Shown here piece after piece: positions 7,594 to 16,303 of a stretch of DNA of 40,048 bases (positions are counted from its first letter, which is position 1; each line of letters starts with the position of its first letter). The notes beneath the pieces are model-generated. The model did no database searches. It was not told where the DNA came from and was given only the letters and a program-made list of their open reading frames with translations. This stretch comes from RGIG5612 sp963589005 (GTDB lineage Bacteria; Bacillota; Clostridia; Lachnospirales; Lachnospiraceae): the NCBI GenBank assembly GCA_963589005.1, contig CAVAJR010000023.1:1-40048 (forward strand), in the 5' to 3' direction. Both the position numbers and the translations under genes were made by a program.

Positions 7594-9924
7594 ATGATCA
7601 AAATAAAACGTCTGCCTGCAATAATAATATCACTTAGTATGCTCATTATGATGCTGTTTACGGGATATGCTTATGCCTATGAGGGTGTAGTATTTAACAG
7701 TGACAGTATAAGCGATATTCAGATGATCAAGAGCAACATGACAGGCTTCGGCGTTACTACTTCCTGGGAATATCCCTACAGTGACGATCTGTTTGATCTG
7801 CCGTCAAATGAATATAACCATACATTTGCCAGAGCGTCCATAGGACTTGCAATGGCAGCCTTCAGAGATACCAAAAATAAAGACTCTCAGGATGATAATC
7901 TCATAGAATTCCTGAAAACAGCCGGATTTGAAGATATCATTACCGAAACTTACAAGTCGGCGCCGACAACGGCAGCAGATTCAATTGCCTATGGTCTTGC
8001 ACATAAAAGCATAGAAGACTTCACGTTGGTGGCAGTTCCTGTATGCGGCGGCAATTATACCAAAGAGTGGGCCAGTAATTTTACTATCGGTGATAGTGTC
8101 AGGTCTGATGGATTTAACGCTGCAGCACAGGTAGTAACAGCCGCGGTTTATGATTATATTGAATCCAATAATATAACAGGAAATATTAAGATCTGGATAA
8201 CGGGATACAGCCGTGCCGGAGGAGTATCTAATATTGCAGCAGCAGATCTTACAGATTCAGGGCGATTTGCGGATGTATATGCATATTGTTTTGCAGCTCC
8301 TCGCACAACCAAGGAACCGGGTGATTACGATAATATTTTTAATATCATCAGCAAGGATGATGTTGTAACCAAGGTACCGTTTGCCGACTGGGGATACAAG
8401 AGATATGGCACGGATCTGTATACCAAATCTATCGAGGCAGACACAGACAGTATAGAGATCATAGAAGCTACAGATGAGATCTACAAGCAGCTGACGGGAG
8501 CTAATATGACTGTTAATCCTGAGATCAATTACCAGTTGAGGATTATCTGCGACTATCTGTACAAGTTCCTGCCGACTTCTGCAGAATACAAGGAGAAATT
8601 TCAGCCGCTGCTGATTGAGATCATAGAAGCGGAAGATAAAACTATCGGTATTGCCGGTCTTATTGATGTAATGATGCAGTTCTCGGAGAAGAATGATAGT
8701 TACAGCGTTGAGATACAGGAGATGATAGATTTTCTCCAGCAAATGGCCAATACCTATGTTTTGTCCGGCAATAAAGAGCAAAAATCCACCGGTGCCTGGG
8801 ATACGGAATTAGGAAAGTTCAATCTGTTTAATGAGCATTTGCCATACAAATATATCGCCAGATTATTTGCTTCAGATGATCCGAATGAAATATTCTCAGA
8901 GAATACAGCATATACAAGATTGGCCATATACGGAGTGGTTGACATTCAGATATTAAATGATGGAAGGCTGGTTGAGAGTGTTACATCTGACGGAATTGTA
9001 CGTGATTTTTATTCAGACAAATATTATGACATGCCTGATGTAAGATTCAGCAAGTCCGGCTATGACAATACCAACATGTACATATTGACGCTGCCGGCGG
9101 ATACGCAGTGGGATATATACATCTCCGGTAGTAGGATACAGAGTCTGGGATATATAAATTCTGCCATGTCTGCCGAAACGACTAAGGCAGAGCTGTCCGA
9201 TTATTATGTGATCAATATGGAGTCGGAACAGCTGTATGAGATCTTAATAAACTATGGTGAGGTTGTACAAAACGAGAAGACAGGTGTTTATACATCATCA
9301 ATATTCTCATTTGCGGATGTAGAGTATTCGCCATCATCATCGATGCTGTATGAGAATACATTTAAAAAATATATAACGATCCAGGACGTTTTGGGCATTG
9401 GGCTCCTGATCATTGCTCTTGTGGTATTTGAATTGCTGCTGTCAATTATTCTGGCTATCGTAAGGCGGGTAAGAAAGAAGCAGCGCAGAGGACCGATCGC
9501 ATGGGCATGGACACTTATAAATGTTGCGATATTTGCAATGGTAGAGGTTCAGATATGGTATTACATACCGGCATATCCGATAGCCAAGGCCATAGTAAAA
9601 GTTATAGTTTTATTCATGATAATCGGTATATTGCTGAAGGGCTGGAAGAGGTATCGAACCAGGAGAAACAGGATATTGGTTCCGGCGCTTATGCTGGCGT
9701 GTGCAGCGGATTTTGTCCTTGAGTGGCTCTATATAGGCGAGAGAAATACATGGAATATATTTATCCCGCTGGCAGTTTACCTGTGGCTGATGATATCAGC
9801 ATGGTTTGTATGGCATGATACGGAGAAAAGTCAGACGATCATTGAAAATGATGACATGGGAACAAGGATCGATCTGTCTGAACAGCTGGCAGAGGCAGAA
9901 AAAGAAAAAAATAATGAGAAATAG
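7594..9924 (+). CDS. Exported class 3 lipase-like protein with C-terminal membrane domain
   Basis: A 776-residue protein. A signal peptide (about residues 1-28, ending GYAYA) leads into an extracellular alpha/beta-hydrolase region. ITGYSRAGG holds the nucleophile elbow (Ser about 206), followed by YCFAAPRTT and ISKDDVVTKVPF, the usual order of strand, Asp and substrate-loop elements in class 3 lipases. The C-terminal part (about residues 590-750) has a long hydrophobic segment, a basic stretch (RRVRKKQRR) and four or five further hydrophobic segments, so the enzyme appears tethered by a membrane domain. The start at 7594 is preferred over 7585 and 7468 because AAGAGGG is best spaced for it. 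The substrate is unknown; lipid or ester hydrolysis at the cell surface is inferred. The catalytic His is not assigned. Confidence 0.7.
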   Translation: MIKIKRLPAIIISLSMLIMMLFTGYAYAYEGVVFNSDSISDIQMIKSNMTGFGVTTSWEYPYSDDLFDLPSNEYNHTFARASIGLAMAAFRDTKNKDSQDDNLIEFLKTAGFEDIITETYKSAPTTAADSIAYGLAHKSIEDFTLVAVPVCGGNYTKEWASNFTIGDSVRSDGFNAAAQVVTAAVYDYIESNNITGNIKIWITGYSRAGGVSNIAAADLTDSGRFADVYAYCFAAPRTTKEPGDYDNIFNIISKDDVVTKVPFADWGYKRYGTDLYTKSIEADTDSIEIIEATDEIYKQLTGANMTVNPEINYQLRIICDYLYKFLPTSAEYKEKFQPLLIEIIEAEDKTIGIAGLIDVMMQFSEKNDSYSVEIQEMIDFLQQMANTYVLSGNKEQKSTGAWDTELGKFNLFNEHLPYKYIARLFASDDPNEIFSENTAYTRLAIYGVVDIQILNDGRLVESVTSDGIVRDFYSDKYYDMPDVRFSKSGYDNTNMYILTLPADTQWDIYISGSRIQSLGYINSAMSAETTKAELSDYYVINMESEQLYEILINYGEVVQNEKTGVYTSSIFSFADVEYSPSSSMLYENTFKKYITIQDVLGIGLLIIALVVFELLLSIILAIVRRVRKKQRRGPIAWAWTLINVAIFAMVEVQIWYYIPAYPIAKAIVKVIVLFMIIGILLKGWKRYRTRRNRILVPALMLACAADFVLEWLYIGERNTWNIFIPLAVYLWLMISAWFVWHDTEKSQTIIENDDMGTRIDLSEQLAEAEKEKNNEK

Positions 9925-9947
9925 CTCTGCCACTTTAGCGTGCTATA

Positions 9948-9975
9948 TTGCTATTACTCTAAAAAATGATATAAT
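9948..9975 (+). promoter_or_regulatory. Sigma-A promoter for the amino-acid ABC importer
   Basis: TTGCTA (9948-9953), a 16-base spacer and a consensus TATAAT (9970-9975) lie about 57 bases before the ATG at 10032. Confidence 0.7.
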
Positions 9976-10031
9976 TAGTGAATTATTGTATTGTTGTATA
10001 CGAAATTATTGTATGAAGGAGAAACTTAATT

Positions 10032-10847
10032 ATGAAAAGAATTGCATCAACAATCATTTCTCTGGCATTGGCTGCAACATTTGTATTTTCAATGACAGCA
10101 TTTGCATCAGAGGAGAAGGCAACAGTTAAGACTGTACAGGAAGGTGTCCTCAACATGGCAACAAATGCTGAGTTCCCGCCATACGAATACAAGGAGGGCG
10201 ATGACTTCGCAGGCATCGATATCGAGATCGCTCAGGCCATTGCAGATGAGCTGGGACTTAAGCTTGTTGTAAATGACGTAGAATTCGGTTCAATAATCGG
10301 CGGTGTTCAGTCAGGCAAATATGATATCGGATTAGCAGGTATCACAGTTACAGAAGAGCGTCTCAAGAGCATTAACTTCACAGATTCATATGCTACAGGC
10401 ATCCAGTCTATCATCGTTCCTGAAGATTCAGCAATTGCATCAGTAGATGATCTGGCAGGCGAGGATGTTATCATCGGCGTACAGCAGGATACAACAGGTG
10501 ATATCTACTGCAGCGATGATTATGGCGATGACCATGTGATCCAGTACAAGACAGGTGCTGATGCTGTACAGGCTCTTAAATCAGGCAAGGTTAGCTGCGT
10601 AGTTATCGATAACGAACCGGCTAAATCATTCGTAGCTGCAACATCAGGACTTAAGATTCTTGATACAGAGTATGTAGTTGAAGAATATGCAGCATGCATT
10701 TCCAAGGACAACGAGGAACTGCTGGAAGCAGTCAACAAAGTTATTGCGGATCTTAAAGAATCAGGCAAGTTCCAGGAGATCGTTGACAAGTACATCACTT
10801 CTGAAACAACAGAAGAAACAGCTGAGACAACAGAGGCAGCAAAATAA
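10032..10847 (+). CDS. Polar amino-acid ABC transporter substrate-binding protein
   Basis: A 271-residue family 3 extracellular solute-binding protein. A signal peptide (about residues 1-26) ends SMTAFA before SEEKATV. The mature part has NMATNAEFPPYEY, the FAGIDIEIAQAIADELG segment, GIAGLT-like GLAGITVTEER, the FTDSYATG hinge and a C-terminal EIVDKYI helix, all typical of glutamine, histidine or cystine binding proteins. The Arg in TEERL is where this family usually contacts the ligand carboxylate. A Thr/Glu tail ends the protein. Unusually for a Gram-positive binding protein, no lipobox cysteine is present, so membrane attachment is unexplained. The permease and ATPase genes follow. The substrate could be any of several amino acids. 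Confidence 0.9.
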   Translation: MKRIASTIISLALAATFVFSMTAFASEEKATVKTVQEGVLNMATNAEFPPYEYKEGDDFAGIDIEIAQAIADELGLKLVVNDVEFGSIIGGVQSGKYDIGLAGITVTEERLKSINFTDSYATGIQSIIVPEDSAIASVDDLAGEDVIIGVQQDTTGDIYCSDDYGDDHVIQYKTGADAVQALKSGKVSCVVIDNEPAKSFVAATSGLKILDTEYVVEEYAACISKDNEELLEAVNKVIADLKESGKFQEIVDKYITSETTEETAETTEAAK

Positions 10848-10922
10848 TCATTAATGTTCATGACGAGGTTTCATATACGAGAATACTCGGAGAATATTTT
10901 ACAAGTAATACAAAAGGTTAGC

Positions 10923-10961
10923 AGCTGCAGGGTTCTGGAGATACTCTGGAACCCTGCAGCT
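10923..10961 (+). promoter_or_regulatory. Strong intercistronic hairpin between binding-protein and permease genes
   Basis: AGCTGCAGGGTTC (10923-10935) pairs perfectly with GAACCCTGCAGCT (10949-10961), and the inner bases extend the stem to about 18 bp including two G-U pairs. No T-run follows. It ends 17 bases before the permease ATG and close to its AAAGGGAG. It probably stabilises the upstream message or lowers downstream expression. Confidence 0.7.
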
Positions 10962-10978
10962 ATAAAGGGAGTCGAATC

Positions 10979-11722
10979 ATGGCTGAGTGGTTTAATGAAT
11001 TAGCTGAAAAATTCAATTCATGTTTTATAGAGGATAACCGTTGGAAGTGGATGCTGGAAGGTCTCGGCAACACCATGGTTATTACAATATTTGCTCTTAT
11101 TATCGGCGTAATTCTGGGCCTTATTATTGCAGCAGTCAGGTCTACATACGATATGAATTCTGCCGTTATGAAGAAGCGAGGCGGAATATCATATGTTATC
11201 CTGAAGATTGCAAATGCTATCTGCAACCTGTTTCTTACTGTTATCAGAGGAACACCGGCAGTAGTACAGCTGATGATCATGTATTTCATCATATTGGTAA
11301 ATGTAACTGATGGAGTACTAGTTGCTATTATCGCATTTGGCATCAACTCTGCAGCATATGTTGCAGAGATATTCAGAAGCGGAATCCTGTCTATTGATGA
11401 AGGACAGTTCGAGGCAGGAAGGTCGTTGGGATTTAATTATGTTCAGACCATGATACATATTATAATCCCGCAGGCAGTTAAGGTGGTTCTGCCTACATTA
11501 TTTAATGAGTTTATTGTACTTATTAAGGAAACATCTATCGCAGGTTATGTCGGGGTTATGGATCTTACTAAGGCCGGTGATAAGATAAGGGGACGTACGT
11601 TCGAGGCATTTATGCCGTTGATCGCAGTCGCAATAGTATATCTTGTAATAGTGGTTATTCTGACACAGATACTTAAGGTTCTTGAGAAGAGGCTGAGAAA
11701 GGGCGAAAGGCGCAGGTCTTAG
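10979..11722 (+). CDS. Polar amino-acid ABC transporter permease
   Basis: A 247-residue integral membrane protein of the HisM/GlnP family. Hydrophobic segments at about residues 32-57, 75-110, 110-125 and 195-235 would span the membrane. The cytoplasmic EAA loop, which docks on the ATPase, reads EAGRSLGFNYVQTMIHI with the conserved Gly and following IIPQA (about residues 142-165). RGTPAVVQL (about 89-97) is also a signature of the family. AAAGGGAG precedes the ATG. The protein would form a homodimer, since no second permease gene is present, and works with the binding protein upstream and the ATPase downstream. The 131-base gap to the upstream gene contains a strong hairpin. Confidence 0.93.
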   Translation: MAEWFNELAEKFNSCFIEDNRWKWMLEGLGNTMVITIFALIIGVILGLIIAAVRSTYDMNSAVMKKRGGISYVILKIANAICNLFLTVIRGTPAVVQLMIMYFIILVNVTDGVLVAIIAFGINSAAYVAEIFRSGILSIDEGQFEAGRSLGFNYVQTMIHIIIPQAVKVVLPTLFNEFIVLIKETSIAGYVGVMDLTKAGDKIRGRTFEAFMPLIAVAIVYLVIVVILTQILKVLEKRLRKGERRRS

Positions 11723-11752
11723 TCCTTTAGAGATGAGTCAGTTCGAGCAGGT

Positions 11753-11778
11753 CAGGCTTATTCATGCCTGCCGGACAG
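11753..11778 (-). repeat. Short dispersed hairpin between permease and ATPase genes
   Basis: CAGGC (11753-11757) pairs with GCCTG (about 11766-11770). The 26-base unit matches the right half of the hairpin at 32788-32813 at all but about five positions (shared CAGGCT, ATTCATG, CGGACAG), in the opposite arrangement relative to the downstream gene. Confidence 0.5.
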
Positions 11779-11823
11779 AATATTTTAAGTAGCCGGTTGT
11801 AATGACCATATGGAGTTGAGATC

Positions 11824-12567
11824 ATGAGTGAAGCATTAATTCAGGTAAGAGGTCTGAAAAAATATTATAATGATGGCGAGGTTAAGGCCATAGACGGAGT
11901 AGACATTGATATTAATAAGGGGGATGTGGTGGTAATTATCGGTCCTTCAGGAAGCGGTAAGTCTACGTTCTTAAGAAGTCTTAACCTTCTTGAAATGCCT
12001 ACAGAAGGGCAGATATTTTTCGACGGCGAGGATATCAATGACAAGAAGGCTGATGTTAATCTGCACAGGCAGAAGATGGGCATGGTATTTCAGCATTTTA
12101 ATCTTTTTCCTCACAAGACAGTATTGGGAAATATTATGCTGGCTCCGATGAAGCTTAAGAAGCTAGGCAAGGAAGAAGCGACTAAGAAGGCAATGGAGCT
12201 TCTCAAGGTTGTTCATCTGGAGGACAAGGCTGATGTATATCCTGCCCAGTTATCAGGCGGGCAGAAACAGCGTATAGCTATTGCAAGGGCGCTGGCTATG
12301 GACCCTGATGTAATGCTGTTTGATGAACCTACCTCCGCATTGGATCCGGAGATGGTTGGAGAAGTCTTAGATATCATGCGTGATCTTGCTAAAAATGGCA
12401 TGACAATGGTTGTAGTAACCCATGAGATGGGATTTGCTAAGGAAGTTGGAAGCAGGGTCATATTCTTCGACAAGGGTCAGATAAAGGAAGAGAATACTCC
12501 CGCAGAGTTCTTCGAAAATCCTAAGGATCCAAGACTGCAGGAGTTCTTATCTAAGGTGCTGTATTAA
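11824..12567 (+). CDS. Polar amino-acid ABC transporter ATP-binding protein
   Basis: A 247-residue ABC ATPase of the GlnQ/HisP group that powers the importer encoded just upstream. The Walker A motif is GPSGSGKST (about residues 40-48), the Q-loop is MGMVFQHFNLFPH, the signature is LSGGQKQR (about 143-150), Walker B is VMLFDEPTSALDPEM and the switch His lies in VVVTHEMGFA. FNLFPHKTVLGNI and ALDPEMVGEVL are characteristic of the amino-acid uptake subgroup. The weak GGAGTTGAG precedes the ATG. The operon ends here and a strong terminator follows at 12685-12723. The full set of binding protein, permease and ATPase makes a self-contained transporter. Confidence 0.95.
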   Translation: MSEALIQVRGLKKYYNDGEVKAIDGVDIDINKGDVVVIIGPSGSGKSTFLRSLNLLEMPTEGQIFFDGEDINDKKADVNLHRQKMGMVFQHFNLFPHKTVLGNIMLAPMKLKKLGKEEATKKAMELLKVVHLEDKADVYPAQLSGGQKQRIAIARALAMDPDVMLFDEPTSALDPEMVGEVLDIMRDLAKNGMTMVVVTHEMGFAKEVGSRVIFFDKGQIKEENTPAEFFENPKDPRLQEFLSKVLY

Positions 12568-12592
12568 CACCGGCTGAGGCAAGTTGCTGTAA

Positions 12593-12666
12593 GGTGTGCC
12601 TCAGCGGCGCAGGCACCGATCAGCGTGGGAGTTTTCGAACAATGTCTGTGTGCCGAGGTTCACAGA
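12593..12666 (-). repeat. GC-rich intergenic hairpin, minus-strand copy of the dispersed family
   Basis: Read on the minus strand, the element contains GTGAACCTCGGC, CAGACATTGTTCGAAAAC and GCCTGCGCCG, in the same order as the plus-strand copy at 4771-4855. Part of the stem has changed (for example CAGACATTG against CAGACACTG), so the copies have diverged. It sits between convergent genes. Confidence 0.6.
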
Positions 12667-12684
12667 ATATCGCATATTAATACT

Positions 12685-12723
12685 AAAGGCAGGTTTAGGG
12701 ATATTAACCCTGAACCTGCCTTT
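12685..12723. terminator. Strong bidirectional intrinsic terminator
   Basis: AAAGGCAGGTTTAGGG (12685-12700) pairs with CCCTGAACCTGCCTTT (12708-12723) through 16 bp with one G-U pair and a 7-base loop. The stem has A and T flanks, so it can end the ABC importer operon on the plus strand and the antiporter gene on the minus strand. Confidence 0.9.
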
Positions 12724-12748
12724 TAAGAAGCATAGGAGGAAGCGCTGC

Positions 12749-14062
12749 TTATTGCTGCTCTGAGCGTTTCTCCTTAATTTCTTTGATCGTAGTCTCACGA
12801 CGATTGATAACTTCTTCACTCTTTGGCTGGATCTCACCGGCTTTGGTAAGTGCAACCTTAGTGAGAGTAGGCGCAATGAGCTCGTATATAAGAACTGCGA
12901 AGAGTGTCAAGTTTCTTATAAGTGCGCCGGTGTCGCCTAACATCTGTGCCGCTGTCAGAGACATTCCCAGGGATACACCCTCCTGCGGCAGAAGTGTAAT
13001 TCCGAGATATTTGGTAACCGTAGGTCCGCAGTGTGTGAACTTTGCACTGGTAAATGCGCCGAGACATTTGCCTGCTGCACGGAATATGATGTAGACAATA
13101 CCAATAAGTACGATGGTTATGTCTGTAAATACATCAAGCTTCAGAGCTGCGCCGCTTAATACGAAGAACAGGCAGTATAATGGAGATGTCCATTTGTCGG
13201 CTCTTTCTAACATTTCCTCTGCAACCTCGCAGGTATTGCAAAATACTGTACCCAGCATCATGCAGACCAGAAGAGGAGAGAAGCCTATAGATATGCTTCC
13301 GAAGTCGAACTCCATCATGGACAGAGCAACAGTAAGGATAACTGCACTTACGATAAATACCATCCTGTGTTTGTTGGAATTAAACCATTTCTCAACCACA
13401 GACAGAAGAAGGCCCAGAATTGTTCCCAGTGCAAATGATGCGATGATCTCAATCAATGGATTTACGATGATCGAAACAGGGTCTAATGTTCCTCCGGCTA
13501 CGGAGATGGCCTTGGCAACGCCCATACATATAGCAAATATGATAAGTCCTACGGCATCATCAAGTGCAACTACAGGCAGCAGCATATTGGTAACCGGACC
13601 CTGAGCTTTATACTGTCTTACAACAAGAAGCGTTGAAGCAGGGGCGGTTGCTGCAGCAATAGCAGACATTACTATAACTGTAGGAGTGTTTAATTTGTCA
13701 GGAATGATCAGGTGCAGCAAGAATAATGTTATCATTACCAGCACTGTTGCAACTACAGCTTGAAATACTCCGACTGTTACGGCCTGTTTGCCGATGGATT
13801 TGAGCTTAGGCAGCATGAACTCACTGCCAAGAGCGAAGGCGATAAATCCGAGTGCCAGATTGGACAGAAGATCCAGGTTATTTACGGCTTCTGAAGTTGT
13901 AAATCCCAGTCCTTCTATACCGAGCTGACCTAATACATACGGACCTACCAGTATGCCGGCCAGAAGATATGCCGTTACATCCGGCATGTTGAATATTTTA
14001 GTTAAACGTGTCATCAATAAGCCAGCAACAAGTGCAATGGCAATTGAAATAAATAAAGTCAT
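12749..14062 (-). CDS. CPA2-family Na+/H+ (or K+/H+) antiporter
   Basis: A 437-residue, very hydrophobic protein with about 12 predicted membrane segments, matching the cation:proton antiporter-2 (KefB/NapA-like) family. N-terminal MTRLTKIFNMPDVTAYLLAG (about residues 18-37) and GFIAFALGSEF (about 73-83) match the region around the first half of the fold. ALDDAVGLIIFA (about 167-178) corresponds to the double-Asp ion-binding site, with two adjacent acidic residues as in electrogenic members. A short charged C-terminal tail is present, and there is no RCK nucleotide-binding domain. AAAGAGGCAG precedes the ATG. It is separated from the upstream acyl carrier gene by a terminator, so it is probably its own unit. 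Confidence 0.88.
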   Translation of the reverse strand: MTLFISIAIALVAGLLMTRLTKIFNMPDVTAYLLAGILVGPYVLGQLGIEGLGFTTSEAVNNLDLLSNLALGFIAFALGSEFMLPKLKSIGKQAVTVGVFQAVVATVLVMITLFLLHLIIPDKLNTPTVIVMSAIAAATAPASTLLVVRQYKAQGPVTNMLLPVVALDDAVGLIIFAICMGVAKAISVAGGTLDPVSIIVNPLIEIIASFALGTILGLLLSVVEKWFNSNKHRMVFIVSAVILTVALSMMEFDFGSISIGFSPLLVCMMLGTVFCNTCEVAEEMLERADKWTSPLYCLFFVLSGAALKLDVFTDITIVLIGIVYIIFRAAGKCLGAFTSAKFTHCGPTVTKYLGITLLPQEGVSLGMSLTAAQMLGDTGALIRNLTLFAVLIYELIAPTLTKVALTKAGEIQPKSEEVINRRETTIKEIKEKRSEQQ

Positions 14063-14142
14063 GGTACTGCCTCTTTTGTTATTACATGTTTTTTATGAAA
14101 TGCCTGATCCGCAATGCTGTGCATAAGCGGTGCCGGGCATAT

Positions 14143-14163
14143 AAAAATCCTGCCATGCAGGAT
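14143..14163 (-). terminator. Intrinsic terminator after the acyl carrier protein gene
   Basis: On the minus strand ATCCTGC (14163-14157) and GCAGGAT (14153-14147) form a 7-bp stem with a 3-base loop, followed by TTTTTAT. It begins 8 bases past the stop codon and ends the four-gene operon from 19327. Confidence 0.75.
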
Positions 14164-14170
14164 CTTTAGT

Positions 14171-14416
14171 TTATCTTTTAGCTCTCTGAGCGATGATGTC
14201 GATCATTTCACCGACATTTTTCATTGTGGATACTTCATGCATCTTGAATCGCATCTTGAATTCACTTTCTACAGCTGAAATAAGTGTGATATGTTCCAGA
14301 CTGTCCCAATCCTCAATATCATCAGCTGTTGTATTTCTGCTGATGCGGATAGAGTCATCATCGAAAACATCCTGAAATACATAATTTAATCTCTGAATAA
14401 TCTGCTTTTCGTTCAT
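14171..14416 (-). CDS. Acyl carrier protein
   Basis: An 81-residue acyl carrier protein. The phosphopantetheine attachment site is DSLEHI, with Ser39, after the typical ADDIEDW lead, and the four-helix pattern and length fit the family. It begins 5 bases after the FkbH-like gene, whose final codons supply GTGAGGT as ribosome binding site, so the two are likely translated together. The position makes fatty acid synthesis an unlikely role. The probable function is to carry the acyl group loaded by the FkbH-like protein to the membrane acyltransferase, as DltC carries D-alanine to DltB. The acyl group is not known. Confidence 0.9.
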   Translation of the reverse strand: MNEKQIIQRLNYVFQDVFDDDSIRISRNTTADDIEDWDSLEHITLISAVESEFKMRFKMHEVSTMKNVGEMIDIIAQRAKR

Positions 14417-14420
14417 GTTA

Positions 14421-16196
14421 TTACCTCACTTTTATATATTTGTTCTGGTTTTGATATCCTGACGTAGGAAGTTCCCAGACGGTATTGCCCTGTTCATCCT
14501 CAGATATCTTGGTAAAACCAAATGTTTTATAAAGTTCACGCACCATACCATTCTTCTTGGTAGGGTAGTAATATCCACGGATCGTATTGATGCCTTGAGC
14601 AGCAGCCTCTCTTACGAGCTTATCAAGCATTGCCTGTTCCATATCCCGCTTGAGTACGCGGCAGCTCATAAGCCACAGGTCTATGTCAAGAACATCACCG
14701 TTCTTATGGCCGATTACGACCGATACAACGCCATTGTCACCGAATTTATCAATTAATTTGCCATACAGACGGATATAATCGGAACTGTTCATTATAACAT
14801 CCATCTCGTCCGTTGTATAACGTCTGGTAGTCAGATTAAATTGATTGCTCTTATTCGTAAGTTGGGTGATACGTGCAATATAAAGGGGCGAGAAATCCTC
14901 TATTTCAGCCTCCATATTAAGGCTGGTCAGATATTCGCCATAGTCTGCAAATGTCGCCTGTGCTGCATTTCTCATGGCATTTTCGCGGTACATCTCATTC
15001 CTGTTCAGATCATCTGCATTAAATGAGATCGCCTCAAAAAATCCGCCCCTGTCGATGGTTGTAATATAATTTTCAACGCTGTCCATAACAGGTGCGATAA
15101 CGCCGGGAAGCTGTGCCTCTACGATGCCTCGCTCAGCCGGGTTGTCATCTACGAATACTATAGATTCCGGCAGGATATTAAGCTCAGAAGCGATCTGTGC
15201 GATATTTCTGTCTTTATTTTCCCAGTTGGCTTTGATAATTACAAAATCTTCAGGAGTAAGGGCGCCTTCCGGATGTCTTAAGCCATCCAAGGCATTTTCT
15301 TCGTCATTTTTAGAGCAGACTGTAAGAAGAATACCTAAGGGTTTGATACTCTTAATATATTGCTGGAATTCGTAATATGACTGAGATACACCATTTTCCT
15401 GTCCTATCTCAATGCCCGAAACGCCGTCATCACCTACAACGCCGCCCCATAAGGTATTATCAAGGTCGAGGGCCAGAGCCTTCTTATTGCGGCCAAATAC
15501 AGCCTTGATTATGTTGGAGACAGAGAAGGCAAATGCAGGAATCGCATCGAAACACATGCAATATTTGTACATGTTCCAATAATACGGATTAGACCATTCC
15601 TTAAGACCGTAATCAGCACTTACATAATTAAGGTCGCTTATATGGAAGTTGTCATTGCCTGCTGCATATTCAACAAATAATGTATTAAGCCTTGTGATGA
15701 AGTTAGAGCGTCCCCTGTAATCATAGCAGTCACGATTGCCCATGAGCCTGTATAACGGAAGCTCAAAATTATTTTGAATAATAGGGCAGTGGAAGGTATT
15801 GCTTAAGTTCTCCCAGACAGCGGTAAATCTGGCCATTTCAGCTGCTAATTTATCATCAACTGTCTCCTTGCTGTCAGCCATCTCCGGCCATTGACGGATG
15901 TTTCTGTTAGAGGTATGGATGAAGATGATATCAGGCTTAAAGGCAAGGAATTCCTCTGACGGAAACAGAGCTTCCTGCTCATATTGAGCATATTCACATT
16001 CATAAAATTCCGGCAATATACCATTATTGAGAAGAAATAATTCCATAATGCGGACAATATCACTGGTGGTAGATCCGCCTAAGACAGCGATCTTCTTGGC
16101 AAAACGGTCCGTGCCGTCAGCAAGAAGCTGCTTTTTGATAGATTTCTTCTTACTTATGATATATTGTGAATCGAATGGATATTGCAGTTCCTTCAT
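14421..16196 (-). CDS. FkbH-like HAD-IIIC family protein
   Basis: A 591-residue protein of the FkbH/BF1531 type. An N-terminal SGNH-like domain (LGGSTTSDIVRI, about residues 39-50) precedes a HAD-IIIC domain with the nucleophile motif LDLDNTLWGG (Asp244 and Asp246), a Lys-containing VCSKND and FVDDNPAERG. A C-terminal GNAT-like acyltransferase region (about residues 430-575, with YYPTKKNGMVRELYKTFGF) completes the family architecture. Characterised FkbH proteins take a three-carbon unit from 1,3-bisphosphoglycerate and load glyceryl onto an acyl carrier protein, which matches the carrier encoded 5 bases downstream. GGAGGGT precedes the ATG. Family assignment is firm; glyceryl as the substrate here is inference. 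Confidence 0.85.
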   Translation of the reverse strand: MKELQYPFDSQYIISKKKSIKKQLLADGTDRFAKKIAVLGGSTTSDIVRIMELFLLNNGILPEFYECEYAQYEQEALFPSEEFLAFKPDIIFIHTSNRNIRQWPEMADSKETVDDKLAAEMARFTAVWENLSNTFHCPIIQNNFELPLYRLMGNRDCYDYRGRSNFITRLNTLFVEYAAGNDNFHISDLNYVSADYGLKEWSNPYYWNMYKYCMCFDAIPAFAFSVSNIIKAVFGRNKKALALDLDNTLWGGVVGDDGVSGIEIGQENGVSQSYYEFQQYIKSIKPLGILLTVCSKNDEENALDGLRHPEGALTPEDFVIIKANWENKDRNIAQIASELNILPESIVFVDDNPAERGIVEAQLPGVIAPVMDSVENYITTIDRGGFFEAISFNADDLNRNEMYRENAMRNAAQATFADYGEYLTSLNMEAEIEDFSPLYIARITQLTNKSNQFNLTTRRYTTDEMDVIMNSSDYIRLYGKLIDKFGDNGVVSVVIGHKNGDVLDIDLWLMSCRVLKRDMEQAMLDKLVREAAAQGINTIRGYYYPTKKNGMVRELYKTFGFTKISEDEQGNTVWELPTSGYQNQNKYIKVR

Positions 16197-16303
16197 CGTA
16201 TACCCTCCATTATTATTGTTCCAGTGCGCAGCAATCTCCGTTTAGCAGTTGCTGCAACGTCACGTCACGGCCATTGCAAGTTTAACATCTGCACCGCAGC
16301 GAA

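Noticed and set aside
9948..12567. Assignment of the amino-acid importer to histidine and to the HisR regulon
   Set aside because: The family fits several amino acids, and no copy of the palindrome found before yerC was seen near the importer promoter.
12749..14062. Antiporter as part of the acylation operon
   Set aside because: An intrinsic terminator and a 108-base gap separate it from the acyl carrier protein gene, so shared strand is the only link.
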